Shown: positions 36,338-45,885, counted from the first letter of the stretch. The stretch is DNA of 64,000 bases from a bacterium (GCA_016699125.1 CP064961.1:372001-436000); one strand, 5' to 3'. Made by a program: numbers and translations. Notes: generated by a model not told the origin, from the sequence alone.

Positions 36338-36688
36338 ATGAATAAAAGAATTGTTTTTCGACATATGGATCATTCTCCAGCTATCGAAGAGCTTGCAAAT
36401 AAACATCTGCAAAAGATAGAACATTTTCTTGAAAATGAACCGACGCCAATCTATATTGATCTTGTGATGGAACCTTCAAAAACGCGTGAGCATTCACGAA
36501 TTGAGTTGCGTGTCAAATCACCTCATTATGATAAAATTATTCATCATGAGTTTCAGGGTGACAAATTTTACGATGTATTAAATGACGTTATTGAAAAGAT
36601 GCATAAAGAGTTATTGGAAGAAAAAAAGAAGGTTAAAAAAGATGACTGGCGACATCGGGGCGTACCAGAAGATTTTAAGAAATTTTAG
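36338..36688 (+). CDS. hpf: Ribosome hibernation promoting factor (short HPF/RaiA family)
   Basis: 116 residues, the length of short HPF or YfiA proteins, which bind the 30S decoding region in slow growth and stop translation. It begins with the typical NKRIVFRHMDHSPAIEELAN and shows the beta-alpha-beta fold with SRIELRVKSPHYDKIIHHE and YDVLNDVIEKMHKELLEEKK, ending in a basic tail. The C-terminal dimerising domain of long HPF is absent. AAGGGGC precedes the ATG, and a strong terminator follows. Confidence 0.85.
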   Translation: MNKRIVFRHMDHSPAIEELANKHLQKIEHFLENEPTPIYIDLVMEPSKTREHSRIELRVKSPHYDKIIHHEFQGDKFYDVLNDVIEKMHKELLEEKKKVKKDDWRHRGVPEDFKKF

Positions 36689-36715
36689 CCGCACGTGTTT
36701 ATAATAAATCAGTTT

Positions 36716-36750
36716 AAAAAGGGGGATGAAAAAAGTCCTCCTTTTTTTAT
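36716..36750 (+). terminator. Rho-independent terminator after hpf
   Basis: A stem AAAAAGGGGGA (36716-36726) pairs with TCCTCCTTTTT (36736-36746), with one G-T pair, and ends in a T run. Confidence 0.7.
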
Positions 36751-36775
36751 AAAACAGAGTATGGAAAAGTGATAT

Positions 36776-38170
36776 ATGGATTATCGTTCATCCGTTGAAG
36801 CTTTGTTTCAGTTGTATCCAGCTGTCAAAAACATTGTGCAGCATCTGTATCAACAAAATAGCACAGCGCTGCTGGTTGGTGGCGCGGTACGTGATATTCT
36901 GTTACATCAGAAACCGCTTGATTATGATATTGAAGTATATGGCATGTCGCTGGAGCAGTTGCAAAACGAGTTGTCGCAGTTTGGTTTTGTTGATCTTGTT
37001 GGCAAATCTTTTGGCGTATTAAAAATTCGTGGATTGCCCGTTGATTGGTCCGTGCCACGTTTCGATGCTCAAGGACGCAAACCTACGGTGACTTTCAATC
37101 CATCGATGTCGTTTATTGATGCATTTGGCAGGCGTGATCTGACAATAAATGCGATGGGTATAGATATGGTGACTGGCCAACTGATTGATCCATTTGATGG
37201 TAAAAAAGATATTACAGAAAAACGGTTACGTGCGCCGTCAGTTGCACGGTTCGTTGAAGATCCCCTGCGTTTTTTCAGGGTGATGCAGTTTGTTGGACGG
37301 TTTGAAATGGAGCCTGATGCTGAACTTAATGATGCATGTGCGAATATGGATTTGGTAGAGGTTGCACAAGAAAGAATTGAAGCTGAACTGAAAAAGCTAT
37401 TTTTGCTTTCAAAAAAACCGTCGTTAGCTTTTTTATGGCTTGCAAAGATAGGCCGGCTTGCAAGTTTGTATCCTGAACTTTATGTGACTATTGCAATCCG
37501 ACAGGACCGGCGGTGGCACCCGGAAGGTTCGGTTTTTGTTCATTCAATGCAAGCGCTTGATGCGGCCGTGCAGATTGCAGTGCAAAAGCAGTATGATGCT
37601 GAAAAGCGGTTACTGTTGTGTGTTGCGGCACTTGCACATGATCTTGGCAAAGTTACAACGACATTTGAAGATGCAAAAGGAGTTCATAGTTATGGTCATG
37701 AGCGGGTTGGTGCACCATTGGCCGTCGCACTGGCGCGCCGTATGTTCAGTCCAGCTATCGTATGTAAAAGAGCATTATATAAACTTGTGTATTATCACAT
37801 GACTCCTGGTGCACTGGTGAGAAATAAGGCACGATTATGCCGTTATCAACGGTTGGCCTCACAATTGGCGCCTGAAGTTTCAATGAGTCTTCTGGCAGAT
37901 CTCTGCCTTGCGGATCGTCGTGGACGCAATGGTCTGTCGATGGATCCTTTGCAAAATAAAGATTGTGAAATCACTGAATTTTTAAAAAAAGCGACTGCTG
38001 CACAGGTGGCCGAAAATCCAATTAAGCCACTGGTGACAGGTGCAGATCTGCTTGCCTATTGCAAACCGGGCCCCGCGTTGGGAAAACTTTTGCAAAAGGC
38101 ATATGAGCTGCAGCTTGCAAAAGCCATAACCGATCGACAGGTTTTGTTAGAACTGGTTTTAAAAATTTAG
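36776..38170 (+). CDS. cca: CCA tRNA nucleotidyltransferase with HD domain
   Basis: Adds or repairs the 3' CCA of tRNAs. 464 residues of class II type. The nucleotidyltransferase head has LLVGGAVRD (33-40) and the metal-binding DYDIE (49-53), followed by RRDLTINAM and the DPFDGKKDI and RFVEDPLRFFRVMQF neck blocks. A C-terminal HD phosphohydrolase domain contains LAHDLGK, as in longer bacterial enzymes. Members of this family also include poly(A) polymerases and A- or CC-adding enzymes, so strict CCA activity is assumed from the complete motif set. It follows the hpf terminator. Confidence 0.9.
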   Translation: MDYRSSVEALFQLYPAVKNIVQHLYQQNSTALLVGGAVRDILLHQKPLDYDIEVYGMSLEQLQNELSQFGFVDLVGKSFGVLKIRGLPVDWSVPRFDAQGRKPTVTFNPSMSFIDAFGRRDLTINAMGIDMVTGQLIDPFDGKKDITEKRLRAPSVARFVEDPLRFFRVMQFVGRFEMEPDAELNDACANMDLVEVAQERIEAELKKLFLLSKKPSLAFLWLAKIGRLASLYPELYVTIAIRQDRRWHPEGSVFVHSMQALDAAVQIAVQKQYDAEKRLLLCVAALAHDLGKVTTTFEDAKGVHSYGHERVGAPLAVALARRMFSPAIVCKRALYKLVYYHMTPGALVRNKARLCRYQRLASQLAPEVSMSLLADLCLADRRGRNGLSMDPLQNKDCEITEFLKKATAAQVAENPIKPLVTGADLLAYCKPGPALGKLLQKAYELQLAKAITDRQVLLELVLKI

Positions 38171-38217
38171 AATGTGACATGTAGCTTTAATGTACAAAAT
38201 CTGCTATTCTTGCCCAT

Positions 38218-39381
38218 ATGGAAATGAAAGTATATCTTTTATTCTTTTTTGCTACCGCTGCTGCTTCGCATGTAGCTGCAAGTTCCTGGAATCATGAGAT
38301 AGTGTCCACTACCAGACATTTTGAGTATCCTCAATCAGAAAAAAAGTTAGTCATTCCGCCTGGATTTGAAAAGCAGGTGCCAGGTGACATCTGGGCTGAA
38401 AAAATAAGATATAATCGTCCCGTTAACGACCGTTTAGATAAAGATGGTAGAGAAGTGATTCTGCCGTATCAATTTCTTGTTTGTACAGATACTATTGATC
38501 AGTTAGAAGTCGCGGAGGTGCAGAGACTTTTATTGTTTAATCACCTGCTAGCTCCAAGTATACAGAAATTACCTGATAATCGCATACTTGAAGCGAATCC
38601 GCGGCGGCCATTTAGAAATGTAAAAAATTATTATACTCCCTTTTTTTCAAGTAATGTTGAATCAGATATTTTTTTTAGTAATTCTGTCCTCTGCTTTGAA
38701 CGAAATTCTAAAATCGAGTTTTGGCGTTTAAAACAGGGTTTGACTGGTCAATATGTGACCGACTATAAACATGAATCTACTCATGATTTGCACTATGATT
38801 TTTCGATTGATCCTCACATTGAGCACTGTCATTATTCTTTTTCTAATGGATATTTTCTGTTTTTCAGACCGGCAGCGGTTGATGAGTACTTAGGTTCGGT
38901 TGAGCTTTATAAATATGATTCAATCAATAAAAAACTTGATCAATGGTATGTATTTAATATTAAAAAAGAGGTAGTTGATTATTCTCATTATGGTAAACAT
39001 TACCCTAAAATGCATTTAGATAGGAATGGCCACCTTCTTCAGATGCGCTTTAAAACTATGCCGTTGCGCATTGAAGTAGATATGTTGCATGATAATTTCT
39101 ACTCTGCTGGAGAACATGATGAGTCGTGGTGTGAAACGTATGTGTTGTACAAAAAAGGTACTGGGATACCAGTCAAAATAGTATTTTTTCTTGAGGGTGT
39201 ATTTGAATGCATACAAATACAAATATATAAATGTGTAAAATTTTTAAAAACGCTGGCCTCTTTTATGTTGATGGTTATTGAAGAGGAAACACTGCCAAGG
39301 CATTTAAAATGGGGAATTGCTTTATCAGTTCCTTTTTATTTTGCTAACCTTTTATTGCTCGCATTAATACTACTAAAGTAA
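38218..39381 (+). CDS. Secreted protein with C-terminal membrane anchor, unknown function
   Basis: 387 residues. A signal peptide (VYLLFFFATAAASHVAAS) and a C-terminal hydrophobic helix (ALSVPFYFANLLLLALILL, last 20 or so residues) suggest a protein held at the membrane with most of its mass outside the cytoplasm. The middle is rich in Tyr, His, Asp and Phe with short strand-like repeats (HYDFSIDPHIEHCHYSFSN, YFLFFRPAAVDEYLGSVELY) that could be beta-sheet or propeller blades. No catalytic motif recognised. ATG 38218 and a second ATG two codons later are equally possible. Confidence 0.65.
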   Translation: MEMKVYLLFFFATAAASHVAASSWNHEIVSTTRHFEYPQSEKKLVIPPGFEKQVPGDIWAEKIRYNRPVNDRLDKDGREVILPYQFLVCTDTIDQLEVAEVQRLLLFNHLLAPSIQKLPDNRILEANPRRPFRNVKNYYTPFFSSNVESDIFFSNSVLCFERNSKIEFWRLKQGLTGQYVTDYKHESTHDLHYDFSIDPHIEHCHYSFSNGYFLFFRPAAVDEYLGSVELYKYDSINKKLDQWYVFNIKKEVVDYSHYGKHYPKMHLDRNGHLLQMRFKTMPLRIEVDMLHDNFYSAGEHDESWCETYVLYKKGTGIPVKIVFFLEGVFECIQIQIYKCVKFLKTLASFMLMVIEEETLPRHLKWGIALSVPFYFANLLLLALILLK

Positions 39382-39426
39382 ACTATTCATCCATTTGTTT
39401 CATGGTTTTGAAAAAATAGTGTTTCG

Positions 39427-40440
39427 TTAATGTTCTTCGACGCAATCACCAAAATAGTTAGCATTCTTCTGAGAATTACTATTAAATTCTTCGTCAAAAC
39501 TTGATCGTACCTCATCTGCTAGATTCGCTTGGCACGATTTTATAAATTTCGAATACAAATCAGACGTTGGTTCAACATGTGTGTCCAAAACAAAAGCATT
39601 TTCTTTTTCTTTATTTTTGTATTGCAAGTCTGAGAAAGTGTTTTTTAACCGCTTCATATCACTTCGTACGGCATCTTTTTGGTCATATTTGTATTCAGCT
39701 TTTATTAATACTGGTACTTTAATTTTACCTTCTATGCTTTTCAGGACGTCTGATAGTGGTTGAGGTGCTTCATCCTTAACATGTGACCAGCGTTGAATCC
39801 CTATACATGCAATCAGTAAGCTCATTGCGAACCCATCTGTTGTTGTATAACTGTAGATTCCTGCGTATGCAGTTTTGCCGGCTAAATAGACAGCCAAAGC
39901 TGCACAGAAAAGATAAGGGATTCTGGTGCTAGATTTTTTTTCTACAACTTCTATTTGAATAGGGCACCACAGAATTATTCCTTTTAAATACTGATATTTT
40001 GGGTCGTTATCGTTAACCATATTGTCTAGCAAACGGATCATAAGCTCTGCGCCTTTTGCATGCCCATGTAAAATATAATCGGTTTTTTCTGGAATTTTCT
40101 CCTTGAGTTGCTTTAGAGATTCAGAGAGGTCATTGGTAAATTTTATGATGTCACTGGTAAATCCTATTATCTTTGCTTTTTGTTTGATTGTTTCGTTCTT
40201 AAGATTTTGATTTCTAAGAGTTTCTATATCTTCCCAAGTATAGATTTTGTTTTCTTTATAGTTTTCTTGTTCTTCGTATGTGTATGTCCCAACAATGAGC
40301 TTTGTTGGTGATGGCCACCATCCGGTTCTTTTAACTTCGTGTGCATAAACAATTTTAAGCTCAGAGTCTTCCATTCCCAAGCTGATCATTGGTAACACAA
40401 GTAAAAAAAAGAAAAATTTCCGAAAAAAATGAACTATCAT
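39427..40440 (-). CDS. Secreted alpha/beta-hydrolase-like protein lacking the nucleophile
   Basis: 337 residues. A signal peptide spans about 1-22 (FRKFFFFLLVLPMISLG). The region around 121-133 (DYILHGHAKGAEL) has the shape of a lipase nucleophile elbow GxSxG, but the serine position is Ala128. A hydrophobic stretch (LFCAALAVYLAGKTAYAG, IYSYTTTDGFAMSLLIACIG) follows in the middle. Possible acid (EYKYDQKDA) and His (FVLDTHVEP) positions are present but would be useless without the nucleophile. It is probably a non-catalytic relative of lipases, or a different fold mimicking them. No Shine-Dalgarno stands out. Convergent with the preceding gene. Confidence 0.6.
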   Translation of the reverse strand: MIVHFFRKFFFFLLVLPMISLGMEDSELKIVYAHEVKRTGWWPSPTKLIVGTYTYEEQENYKENKIYTWEDIETLRNQNLKNETIKQKAKIIGFTSDIIKFTNDLSESLKQLKEKIPEKTDYILHGHAKGAELMIRLLDNMVNDNDPKYQYLKGIILWCPIQIEVVEKKSSTRIPYLFCAALAVYLAGKTAYAGIYSYTTTDGFAMSLLIACIGIQRWSHVKDEAPQPLSDVLKSIEGKIKVPVLIKAEYKYDQKDAVRSDMKRLKNTFSDLQYKNKEKENAFVLDTHVEPTSDLYSKFIKSCQANLADEVRSSFDEEFNSNSQKNANYFGDCVEEH

Positions 40441-40579
40441 TTCATAACCTAATTAAGAAAGGATTTCATAATTTTTCAAATAATGTTGTAAAGAGTATAT
40501 TTTTTGAAAGAAAAAAGCAAACTTTACAGTGCTTTAACATTCTTAAAAACTGCCAACTGATGACGGTTGTAATAAAAAA

Positions 40580-40608
40580 TTTTCAGCTTACAGATTTTCT
40601 GCTATAAT
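40580..40608 (+). promoter_or_regulatory. Sigma70-type promoter for the tol operon
   Basis: A perfect -10 TATAAT (40603-40608) lies 17 bases after a -35-like TTTTCA (40580-40585), about 33 bases before the tolQ start; AAAGGGAG serves as the ribosome site. Confidence 0.65.
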
Positions 40609-40640
40609 CATTGTACAGATCATTTTAAAGGGAGCGATGT

Positions 40641-41342
40641 ATGGTAGTATTTGAAGCAAACTCATTGTGGTATTTAGTGCGGCAGTCTGATGTTATTTCG
40701 CAGTTGGTACTATTGATTCTTTTTTTACTTTCAGTTCTTTGTTGGACATTCTTTTTTGCCAAGCTTTTACGCATGAATATGGAGCGTAGAAGCATTGAAA
40801 AAATAAGCATGCATCTAGTTCCTGATACGAGTTTAAGAACCGTTTTATTGTACGCCAGTAATGGAGTAAATACTGTTGGTAGTGTGTTTGTCAGGCACGT
40901 TGCTTTATTTATTCAGCATGTTTTAAAACAGGGTGATCATATAAATATTTTGCGAGTCTATGATGTGGAGATTATCTCTGAGTACACATATCAGTTAGTT
41001 GATGAATATATTGAGTCTGAAAGAGCGACACTGCCTCTGCTTTCAACAGTTGCGGGTCTTTCGCCATTATTAGGTCTTTTTGGAACAGTGTGGGGTTTGG
41101 TGCATGCCTTTATTAGAATTAGTCAACAACAATCGGCAGACATTGTCACGGTTGCTCCAGGTATTGCAGAGGCTTTAATAACAACGTTGGCCGGTTTAAT
41201 GGTGGCAATTCCTGCACTTGTAATGTTTAATTATTTACAAAAGCAGATGCGTGATGTTGAAAACTGTCTTCAAAAAGTTGCAGATACGGTAAAAATTATT
41301 GTGCAATGTTCGGTTTTGAAAGGTCACGATGCGCAGAAATAG
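40641..41342 (+). CDS. tolQ: Proton-channel protein TolQ/ExbB
   Basis: 233 residues, MotA/TolQ/ExbB family. It shows the first membrane helix (about 18-38, SQLVLLILFLLSVLCWTFFF), the long cytoplasmic part and a paired C-terminal helix block with LLSTVAGLSPLLGLFGTVWG and ALITTLAGLMVAIPALVMFN. With TolR it uses the proton gradient to energise TolA/TonB, supporting outer-membrane constriction at division or import. It overlaps tolR by 14 bases. TolQ is preferred over ExbB because tolR, a TonB/TolA-like gene and tolB follow in Tol order. Confidence 0.9.
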   Translation: MVVFEANSLWYLVRQSDVISQLVLLILFLLSVLCWTFFFAKLLRMNMERRSIEKISMHLVPDTSLRTVLLYASNGVNTVGSVFVRHVALFIQHVLKQGDHINILRVYDVEIISEYTYQLVDEYIESERATLPLLSTVAGLSPLLGLFGTVWGLVHAFIRISQQQSADIVTVAPGIAEALITTLAGLMVAIPALVMFNYLQKQMRDVENCLQKVADTVKIIVQCSVLKGHDAQK

Positions 41343-41742
41343 ACGTAAACAGATAGTTACAACCATGACTGATCTTTCGCTGACTCCTTTGGTTGATACA
41401 GCTTTGACGTTACTCATTATTTTTATGGTTGCCACGCCGATGATGCGACACGCGGTTCGAGTTACCTTGCCCAAGGGGTCAAGTCAGGATTCGGTCTCGT
41501 CAAAGGAGGGGCTGATTGTCTATGTTGACTATGAAAATAAGATAGTTTTTAATAATCAGACAGTATCTATTGAGTCCTTTGTTTGCCAAGTAAAAGAGCT
41601 CATTACGGAACATACAAAATCTTTTTTTATCAGAGCAGATAGTAGCGCTTCTTGGGGAGTGGTACTTGAACTTTTTGATGCACTACGTAGCGTGAAAGGG
41701 ATTGAACATGTGGTATTGCCGATACAGAAAAGATCAGCTTGA
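41329..41742 (+). CDS. tolR: Biopolymer transport protein TolR/ExbD
   Basis: 137 residues. A basic cytoplasmic start (RRNRRKQ) is followed by one membrane helix containing the essential Asp23 in LTPLVDTALTLLIIFMVATP, where protons are relayed, and a small periplasmic domain with VDYENKIVFNNQTVS and SFFIRADSSASWGVVLELF. Typical size for TolR/ExbD. Translation is coupled to tolQ by overlap, and its own 3' end overlaps the next gene by 35 bases. Confidence 0.9.
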   Translation: MRRNRRKQIVTTMTDLSLTPLVDTALTLLIIFMVATPMMRHAVRVTLPKGSSQDSVSSKEGLIVYVDYENKIVFNNQTVSIESFVCQVKELITEHTKSFFIRADSSASWGVVLELFDALRSVKGIEHVVLPIQKRSA

Positions 41743-42559
41743 TTTTACTTATGAAAAGGTTTTTTTTGTTGTTGCCGTGCTCCATCAGTTATGTTTTTTT
41801 ATCTTCTTTTTTATTCGTGATGCGTCTTTAAAGCGAATGGTTTTCCATATTGAAGCTAAAAGTATGCAGCTTTTTGAAAAAGATATTGTGCTTATTGATG
41901 ACTTTATTGATGCGAATAGTGTTTCTTTGCCGGTCGTATCAGGCTCAGTTATTGTAGAATCAGTTCATAAAAAACCTGCTTTAGCCGTGTCTGGGCTGAA
42001 AGGTACAGTTGCCAAAAAACAAAGCGCTGTTCAAGTCAAAAAAACGACTCAAAAGAAAAAAGCGCCAGTGAAAACTAAACATACCAATTCTAAAATAGGT
42101 AAATCGTTAGCGAAAAATGAGGTAAAAAAAACTGTTTTAGTAGATAAAAAAATCAAAACAGCTCTATCCAGTAGTGCTTTAAAGGCTCAAAAATCACCTG
42201 AAAAATCTATTCAAGGGCAAAAAGTGGTATCAAGTGAGGATATTTCTAAAGCCACTAGTGCTACAGAGAATCAAAACTATTCTCATCAGCAGCTGGTGGA
42301 TCAACAGGAACAGCTATTAAGGTCTGAATATATCAAAAATGAGTTAAAACGTGTTTGGAACCCTCCTGTTATTACAATGAATGGGAGTGAATGTGTATTT
42401 ACTGTTGAAGTTGATTATAGTGGAGCAGTGAAGCATGTCGTTATGGAAAAATCGTCCGGTATTTTGATGTATGATGTGATGGCCCAGCAGGCTGTGCATG
42501 GCATAAAAATGCCATTGTGGGCGTATAATACCATAATGACCATAGTATTGAAAGTATAA
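41708..42559 (+). CDS. tolA: TolA/TonB-like energy transducer
   Basis: About 283 residues; I take ATG 41708, preceded by AAAGGGA, over a TTG two codons upstream. One N-terminal membrane helix (about 17-34, VFFVVAVLHQLCFFIFFF), then a long Lys/Ala/Ser/Thr-rich stretch (for example KKTTQKKKAPVKTKHTNSK) that would span the periplasm, and a C-terminal domain with ELKRVWNPPVITMNGSECVF, VEVDYSGAVKHVVMEKSSG and a final IMTIVLKV strand, the TonB/TolA C-terminal pattern. It links the TolQR motor to the outer membrane. Position between tolR and tolB favours TolA; sequence alone cannot exclude TonB. Confidence 0.8.
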   Translation: MWYCRYRKDQLDFTYEKVFFVVAVLHQLCFFIFFFIRDASLKRMVFHIEAKSMQLFEKDIVLIDDFIDANSVSLPVVSGSVIVESVHKKPALAVSGLKGTVAKKQSAVQVKKTTQKKKAPVKTKHTNSKIGKSLAKNEVKKTVLVDKKIKTALSSSALKAQKSPEKSIQGQKVVSSEDISKATSATENQNYSHQQLVDQQEQLLRSEYIKNELKRVWNPPVITMNGSECVFTVEVDYSGAVKHVVMEKSSGILMYDVMAQQAVHGIKMPLWAYNTIMTIVLKV

Positions 42560-42561
42560 GT

Positions 42562-43845
42562 ATGAACGGTGTGAGAATATTTTTGTTGGGTATACTGATT
42601 TTTAATAGGGTAATTTTTGCTTTTGAATTGACAGTAAAAGCAGATAGTGCTGGAAAAATGCCATTATATATCTGTTATGTAAAAGGTAGTCAGCAGTATA
42701 AGCTGCCTTTTGCATACCGTGTTTTTGAATCAGATTTAGAGTTTATGGGTATTTTTGATTTTAAAAGTGAAGTAAAGACCGCTGTCTTAACCAAAAAAGA
42801 GAGGAAAGAAATACTTGGCAAGGGTTACGGACTGGGGCTATTTTTAGTTGAAACTGAAGATGTCATAGATGTATATGTGCACAATATGCTTTCAGATAAG
42901 ACGGTTATCGGTAAAAGGTTTACAAAGTCTGTTCCGGCAAGAGTTATTGCACATCGTGTTGCGGATACTGTTTTTTCAACGTTATTGTCTGAGCCATCAT
43001 TTTTTTTAACACGTATTGCATATGTAAAGGAGGTGCCAAGCCACCTGCATTCGTTTAGTCCAAAACGTATTTTGTGTGTTGTTGACTATGATGGTTCTTG
43101 TGAGCAGGCGGTTATAGAAACACCACTTGCTATTTTTGGGCCTCGTTGGAGTAGTCGCTTGAATGTTCCAATGCTTTTTTATTCTGAGCATACTGCCACC
43201 AATATTCGTTTGATGACCGTTGACTTGCAAAAAAAGAAGAAGATTTCATCAACGGTTGATGGTATGACTTTATTGCCTTGTTGTTTGCCAAATGGTAACG
43301 GAGTTGTGTATTGTTCGACTGGTTCAAATGGCTATACGCAGCTCTTTTTGTATACCTTTGAGGGGGTTAAGCAGTTGACTTTTTATCAGGGTAATAGTCT
43401 GTCTCCTTCCATTACTTCAGATGGTTCGCTTTTATATTTCTGTTCTGACTATGCCTCGGGTACGCCACAGATTTTTTCTTATCGTTTTTCAGATGGCATG
43501 GTGGAGCCTATTACGACGGATGGCTATTGCACCTCTCCGGCGGTCTGTCAAAGAACTGGTAATCTTTTATATACAAAGATGGTGCAGGGTATTATGCAAA
43601 TTATGTTATATGATCCAAAGTTAGCAAACATCACTCAGTTAACTTTTGATCGTGCAAATAAAGATTGTGTTTCATGGTCGCCCTGTGGAAAGTATATACT
43701 TTATGGATTTGAATCTGGTCAGCAGCAGCGTATTGCCATGCTGAATATAGTGAATAAGAAAACGGTCTTTATTACTCCGACAGATGTACGGTGTTCGTAT
43801 CCTAGCTGGTCACCCGTGTATAACCATTTCCCGATATTTGTGTAA
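42562..43845 (+). CDS. tolB: Periplasmic Tol-Pal system protein TolB
   Basis: 427 residues, normal for TolB. A signal peptide (RIFLLGILIFNRVIFAFEL) is followed by an N-terminal alpha/beta domain and a six-bladed beta-propeller of WD40-like repeats, for example LSPSITSDGSLLYFCSDYAS, GTPQIFSYRFSDG and CVSWSPCGKYILYGFESGQQ, ending YPSWSPVYNHFPIFV. TolB binds Pal and TolA. It starts 2 bases after the TolA stop, so the four tol genes form one operon; no pal or cpoB follows, as the next gene is ftsH with its own promoter. Confidence 0.88.
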   Translation: MNGVRIFLLGILIFNRVIFAFELTVKADSAGKMPLYICYVKGSQQYKLPFAYRVFESDLEFMGIFDFKSEVKTAVLTKKERKEILGKGYGLGLFLVETEDVIDVYVHNMLSDKTVIGKRFTKSVPARVIAHRVADTVFSTLLSEPSFFLTRIAYVKEVPSHLHSFSPKRILCVVDYDGSCEQAVIETPLAIFGPRWSSRLNVPMLFYSEHTATNIRLMTVDLQKKKKISSTVDGMTLLPCCLPNGNGVVYCSTGSNGYTQLFLYTFEGVKQLTFYQGNSLSPSITSDGSLLYFCSDYASGTPQIFSYRFSDGMVEPITTDGYCTSPAVCQRTGNLLYTKMVQGIMQIMLYDPKLANITQLTFDRANKDCVSWSPCGKYILYGFESGQQQRIAMLNIVNKKTVFITPTDVRCSYPSWSPVYNHFPIFV

Positions 43846-43852
43846 GGAGCTA

Positions 43853-43881
43853 TCGACAAATTAAGTTTTATTTTCTATAAT
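43853..43881 (+). promoter_or_regulatory. Sigma70-type promoter for ftsH
   Basis: The -35 TCGACA (43853-43858) and a perfect -10 TATAAT (43876-43881) are separated by 17 bases. They lie just after the tolB stop and 110 bases before the ftsH ATG. Confidence 0.75.
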
Positions 43882-43990
43882 GAACGGGTGTTTGTTCTGT
43901 TTTTGCTGTTGCTAGTTTGATAAAACAGTAAATCAAAATAATTACAATTAGTTGTTTTCTGAAAAATAGATTAGTACAAGGATAGAATGC

Positions 43991-45817
43991 ATGAAATGGT
44001 TTAAACAGTTTTTTCGTTCAAATGGTGGTTCAAAGAATCTTGTCGTGTTTATTGTTGTTGTCTTTGTTTTGCGGCTTTTATTGCCTAAGCTTACTGATGT
44101 TACGCGTCAGATTAAACTTGTTTCATATTCAAGCTTTCTTGATTTGATAGACAAAAAGCAGATTAAGCATCTGTATATTGATGGACAAGATGTAAGGGGT
44201 ATTTTAAAAGACAGTACTGTGTTTCAAAGTGTAATACCTGATAAATCGGTTGATTGGCAGCAGTTACGTGCTCTGGGGATTACCTTTGAAGTAGCAAATC
44301 AGGCAGATTATAGTTACGCATGGTACTTTATGATGCTTGTCTTTGCGGCAATTATTCTCGGTATGGTATGGTTCTTTTTTCGTCAGTCCCGTGGCGGAGG
44401 CATGGGGAGCAGTGGTAATATTTTTACCATGGGCAAAAGTAAAGCTCGCATGTTTATGCCTTCTACGATTAAAGAAACCTTTGCCTCAGTTGCTGGTGCA
44501 CAAGAAGCAAAAGAGGAGTTATATGATGTTGTTGACTATCTGAGAAATCCGAAAAAATATCGCCGATTAGGTGCGAAAATGACACGCGGGGTATTGTTGG
44601 TGGGTGAGCCGGGCAACGGGAAAACCTTACTGGCGCGTGCCGTTGCGGGTGAAGCAAACTGTGCATTTCTTTCGGTTAGTGGATCTGAATTTATAGAGAT
44701 TTTTGTCGGCGTTGGTGCAGCTCGTGTTCGAGAACTATTTGCGCAGGCTCGCCGTCATGCGCCGTGCATTATTTTTATTGATGAAATTGATGCCGTCGGG
44801 CGTCATCGTGGCAGTGGTCTTGGTGGTGGTCATGATGAGCGTGAGCAGACGTTGAATCAGCTGCTTACAGAGATGGATGGATTTGTGCAGACAACCGATA
44901 CACCTGTTATAATTTTGGCAGCTACCAATAGACCTGATGTGCTGGATAAAGCATTATTGCGACCTGGTAGATTTGATAGGCAGGTACATGTGCCCTTTCC
45001 CGATCTTAAAAGTCGCCAAGAGATTTTGCAGGTACATGCTCAGGCTGTCAAAATGGATCAGTCTGTTGATCTTGCAAAAGTAGCTCGCGGAACTCCCGGT
45101 TTTTCTGGTGCTGACCTTGCCAATTTGATTAATGAGGCTGCGATTATTGCCTCAAAAAGGGAGGTTGATCTTATTGCTGTGGAGCACTTTGAAGAGGCGC
45201 GTGATAAGATTTTACTTGGCAAAGAGGTAAAAAGCATCATGCTGACTGAGGAAGATAAAAAAGTAATTGCATATCATGAGTCTGGACATGCTTTGGCACG
45301 CCTTTTAATGCCTGCGTTTACGTCACCTTTGCATAAAGTGACTATTATTCCACGGGGTAGAGCGCTTGGTGTGACGCATTCGATGCCTGAACGGGAAAAA
45401 TATATTACATCCAAAGAGGAGATGGAAGCAGAGGTAATTTCTGCTTTAGGTGGTCGAGCAGCTGAGGAGCTCATTTTTCAGCGTTTGACTACGGGTGCGT
45501 ATAGTGATTTTAAGGTTGCGACTGATATTGTAAGGCGTATGGTTTGTTCGTATGGTATGGTGCCGGCAGAGCTTGGTACTGTGTTATATCTGCAGGATGG
45601 GCAGTATGAATATTCTGAAAAAACGTCAGAAAAAATTGATGAAGCAGTGCGTATGATCATGGATGCATGTTATAAGCGATGCTTAGAAATGTTTAAACAG
45701 AATCGTTTGAAATTAGACATGCTTGCGAATGCATTGCTTGAAAAAGAGACGATGTATGCAGGTGAGATCTATGAGCTGTTAAATATAGAGCCTCGCACTG
45801 AACATACGTTTTCTTAA
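43991..45817 (+). CDS. ftsH: ATP-dependent zinc metalloprotease FtsH
   Basis: Membrane-anchored hexameric AAA+ protease that removes misfolded membrane proteins and regulators. 608 residues. Two membrane helices (about 17-33 and 110-130) flank a small periplasmic domain. Walker A GEPGNGKT (205-212) differs from the usual GPPGTGKT; Walker B DE is at 264-265, the pore motif FVG at 238-240, the arginine fingers in LRPGRFDRQV, and zinc site HESGH at 429-433 with the third ligand Asp506 in AYSDF. All catalytic residues are present. The ATG is preceded by AAGGA. A degenerate relative lies at 3881-6724. Confidence 0.97.
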   Translation: MKWFKQFFRSNGGSKNLVVFIVVVFVLRLLLPKLTDVTRQIKLVSYSSFLDLIDKKQIKHLYIDGQDVRGILKDSTVFQSVIPDKSVDWQQLRALGITFEVANQADYSYAWYFMMLVFAAIILGMVWFFFRQSRGGGMGSSGNIFTMGKSKARMFMPSTIKETFASVAGAQEAKEELYDVVDYLRNPKKYRRLGAKMTRGVLLVGEPGNGKTLLARAVAGEANCAFLSVSGSEFIEIFVGVGAARVRELFAQARRHAPCIIFIDEIDAVGRHRGSGLGGGHDEREQTLNQLLTEMDGFVQTTDTPVIILAATNRPDVLDKALLRPGRFDRQVHVPFPDLKSRQEILQVHAQAVKMDQSVDLAKVARGTPGFSGADLANLINEAAIIASKREVDLIAVEHFEEARDKILLGKEVKSIMLTEEDKKVIAYHESGHALARLLMPAFTSPLHKVTIIPRGRALGVTHSMPEREKYITSKEEMEAEVISALGGRAAEELIFQRLTTGAYSDFKVATDIVRRMVCSYGMVPAELGTVLYLQDGQYEYSEKTSEKIDEAVRMIMDACYKRCLEMFKQNRLKLDMLANALLEKETMYAGEIYELLNIEPRTEHTFS

Positions 45818-45885
45818 GTTGAAACTAAATAAAAAATGCGGTAAAGTTAACAACATAAAAATAAAATTTCTAGAGGGATACATTA

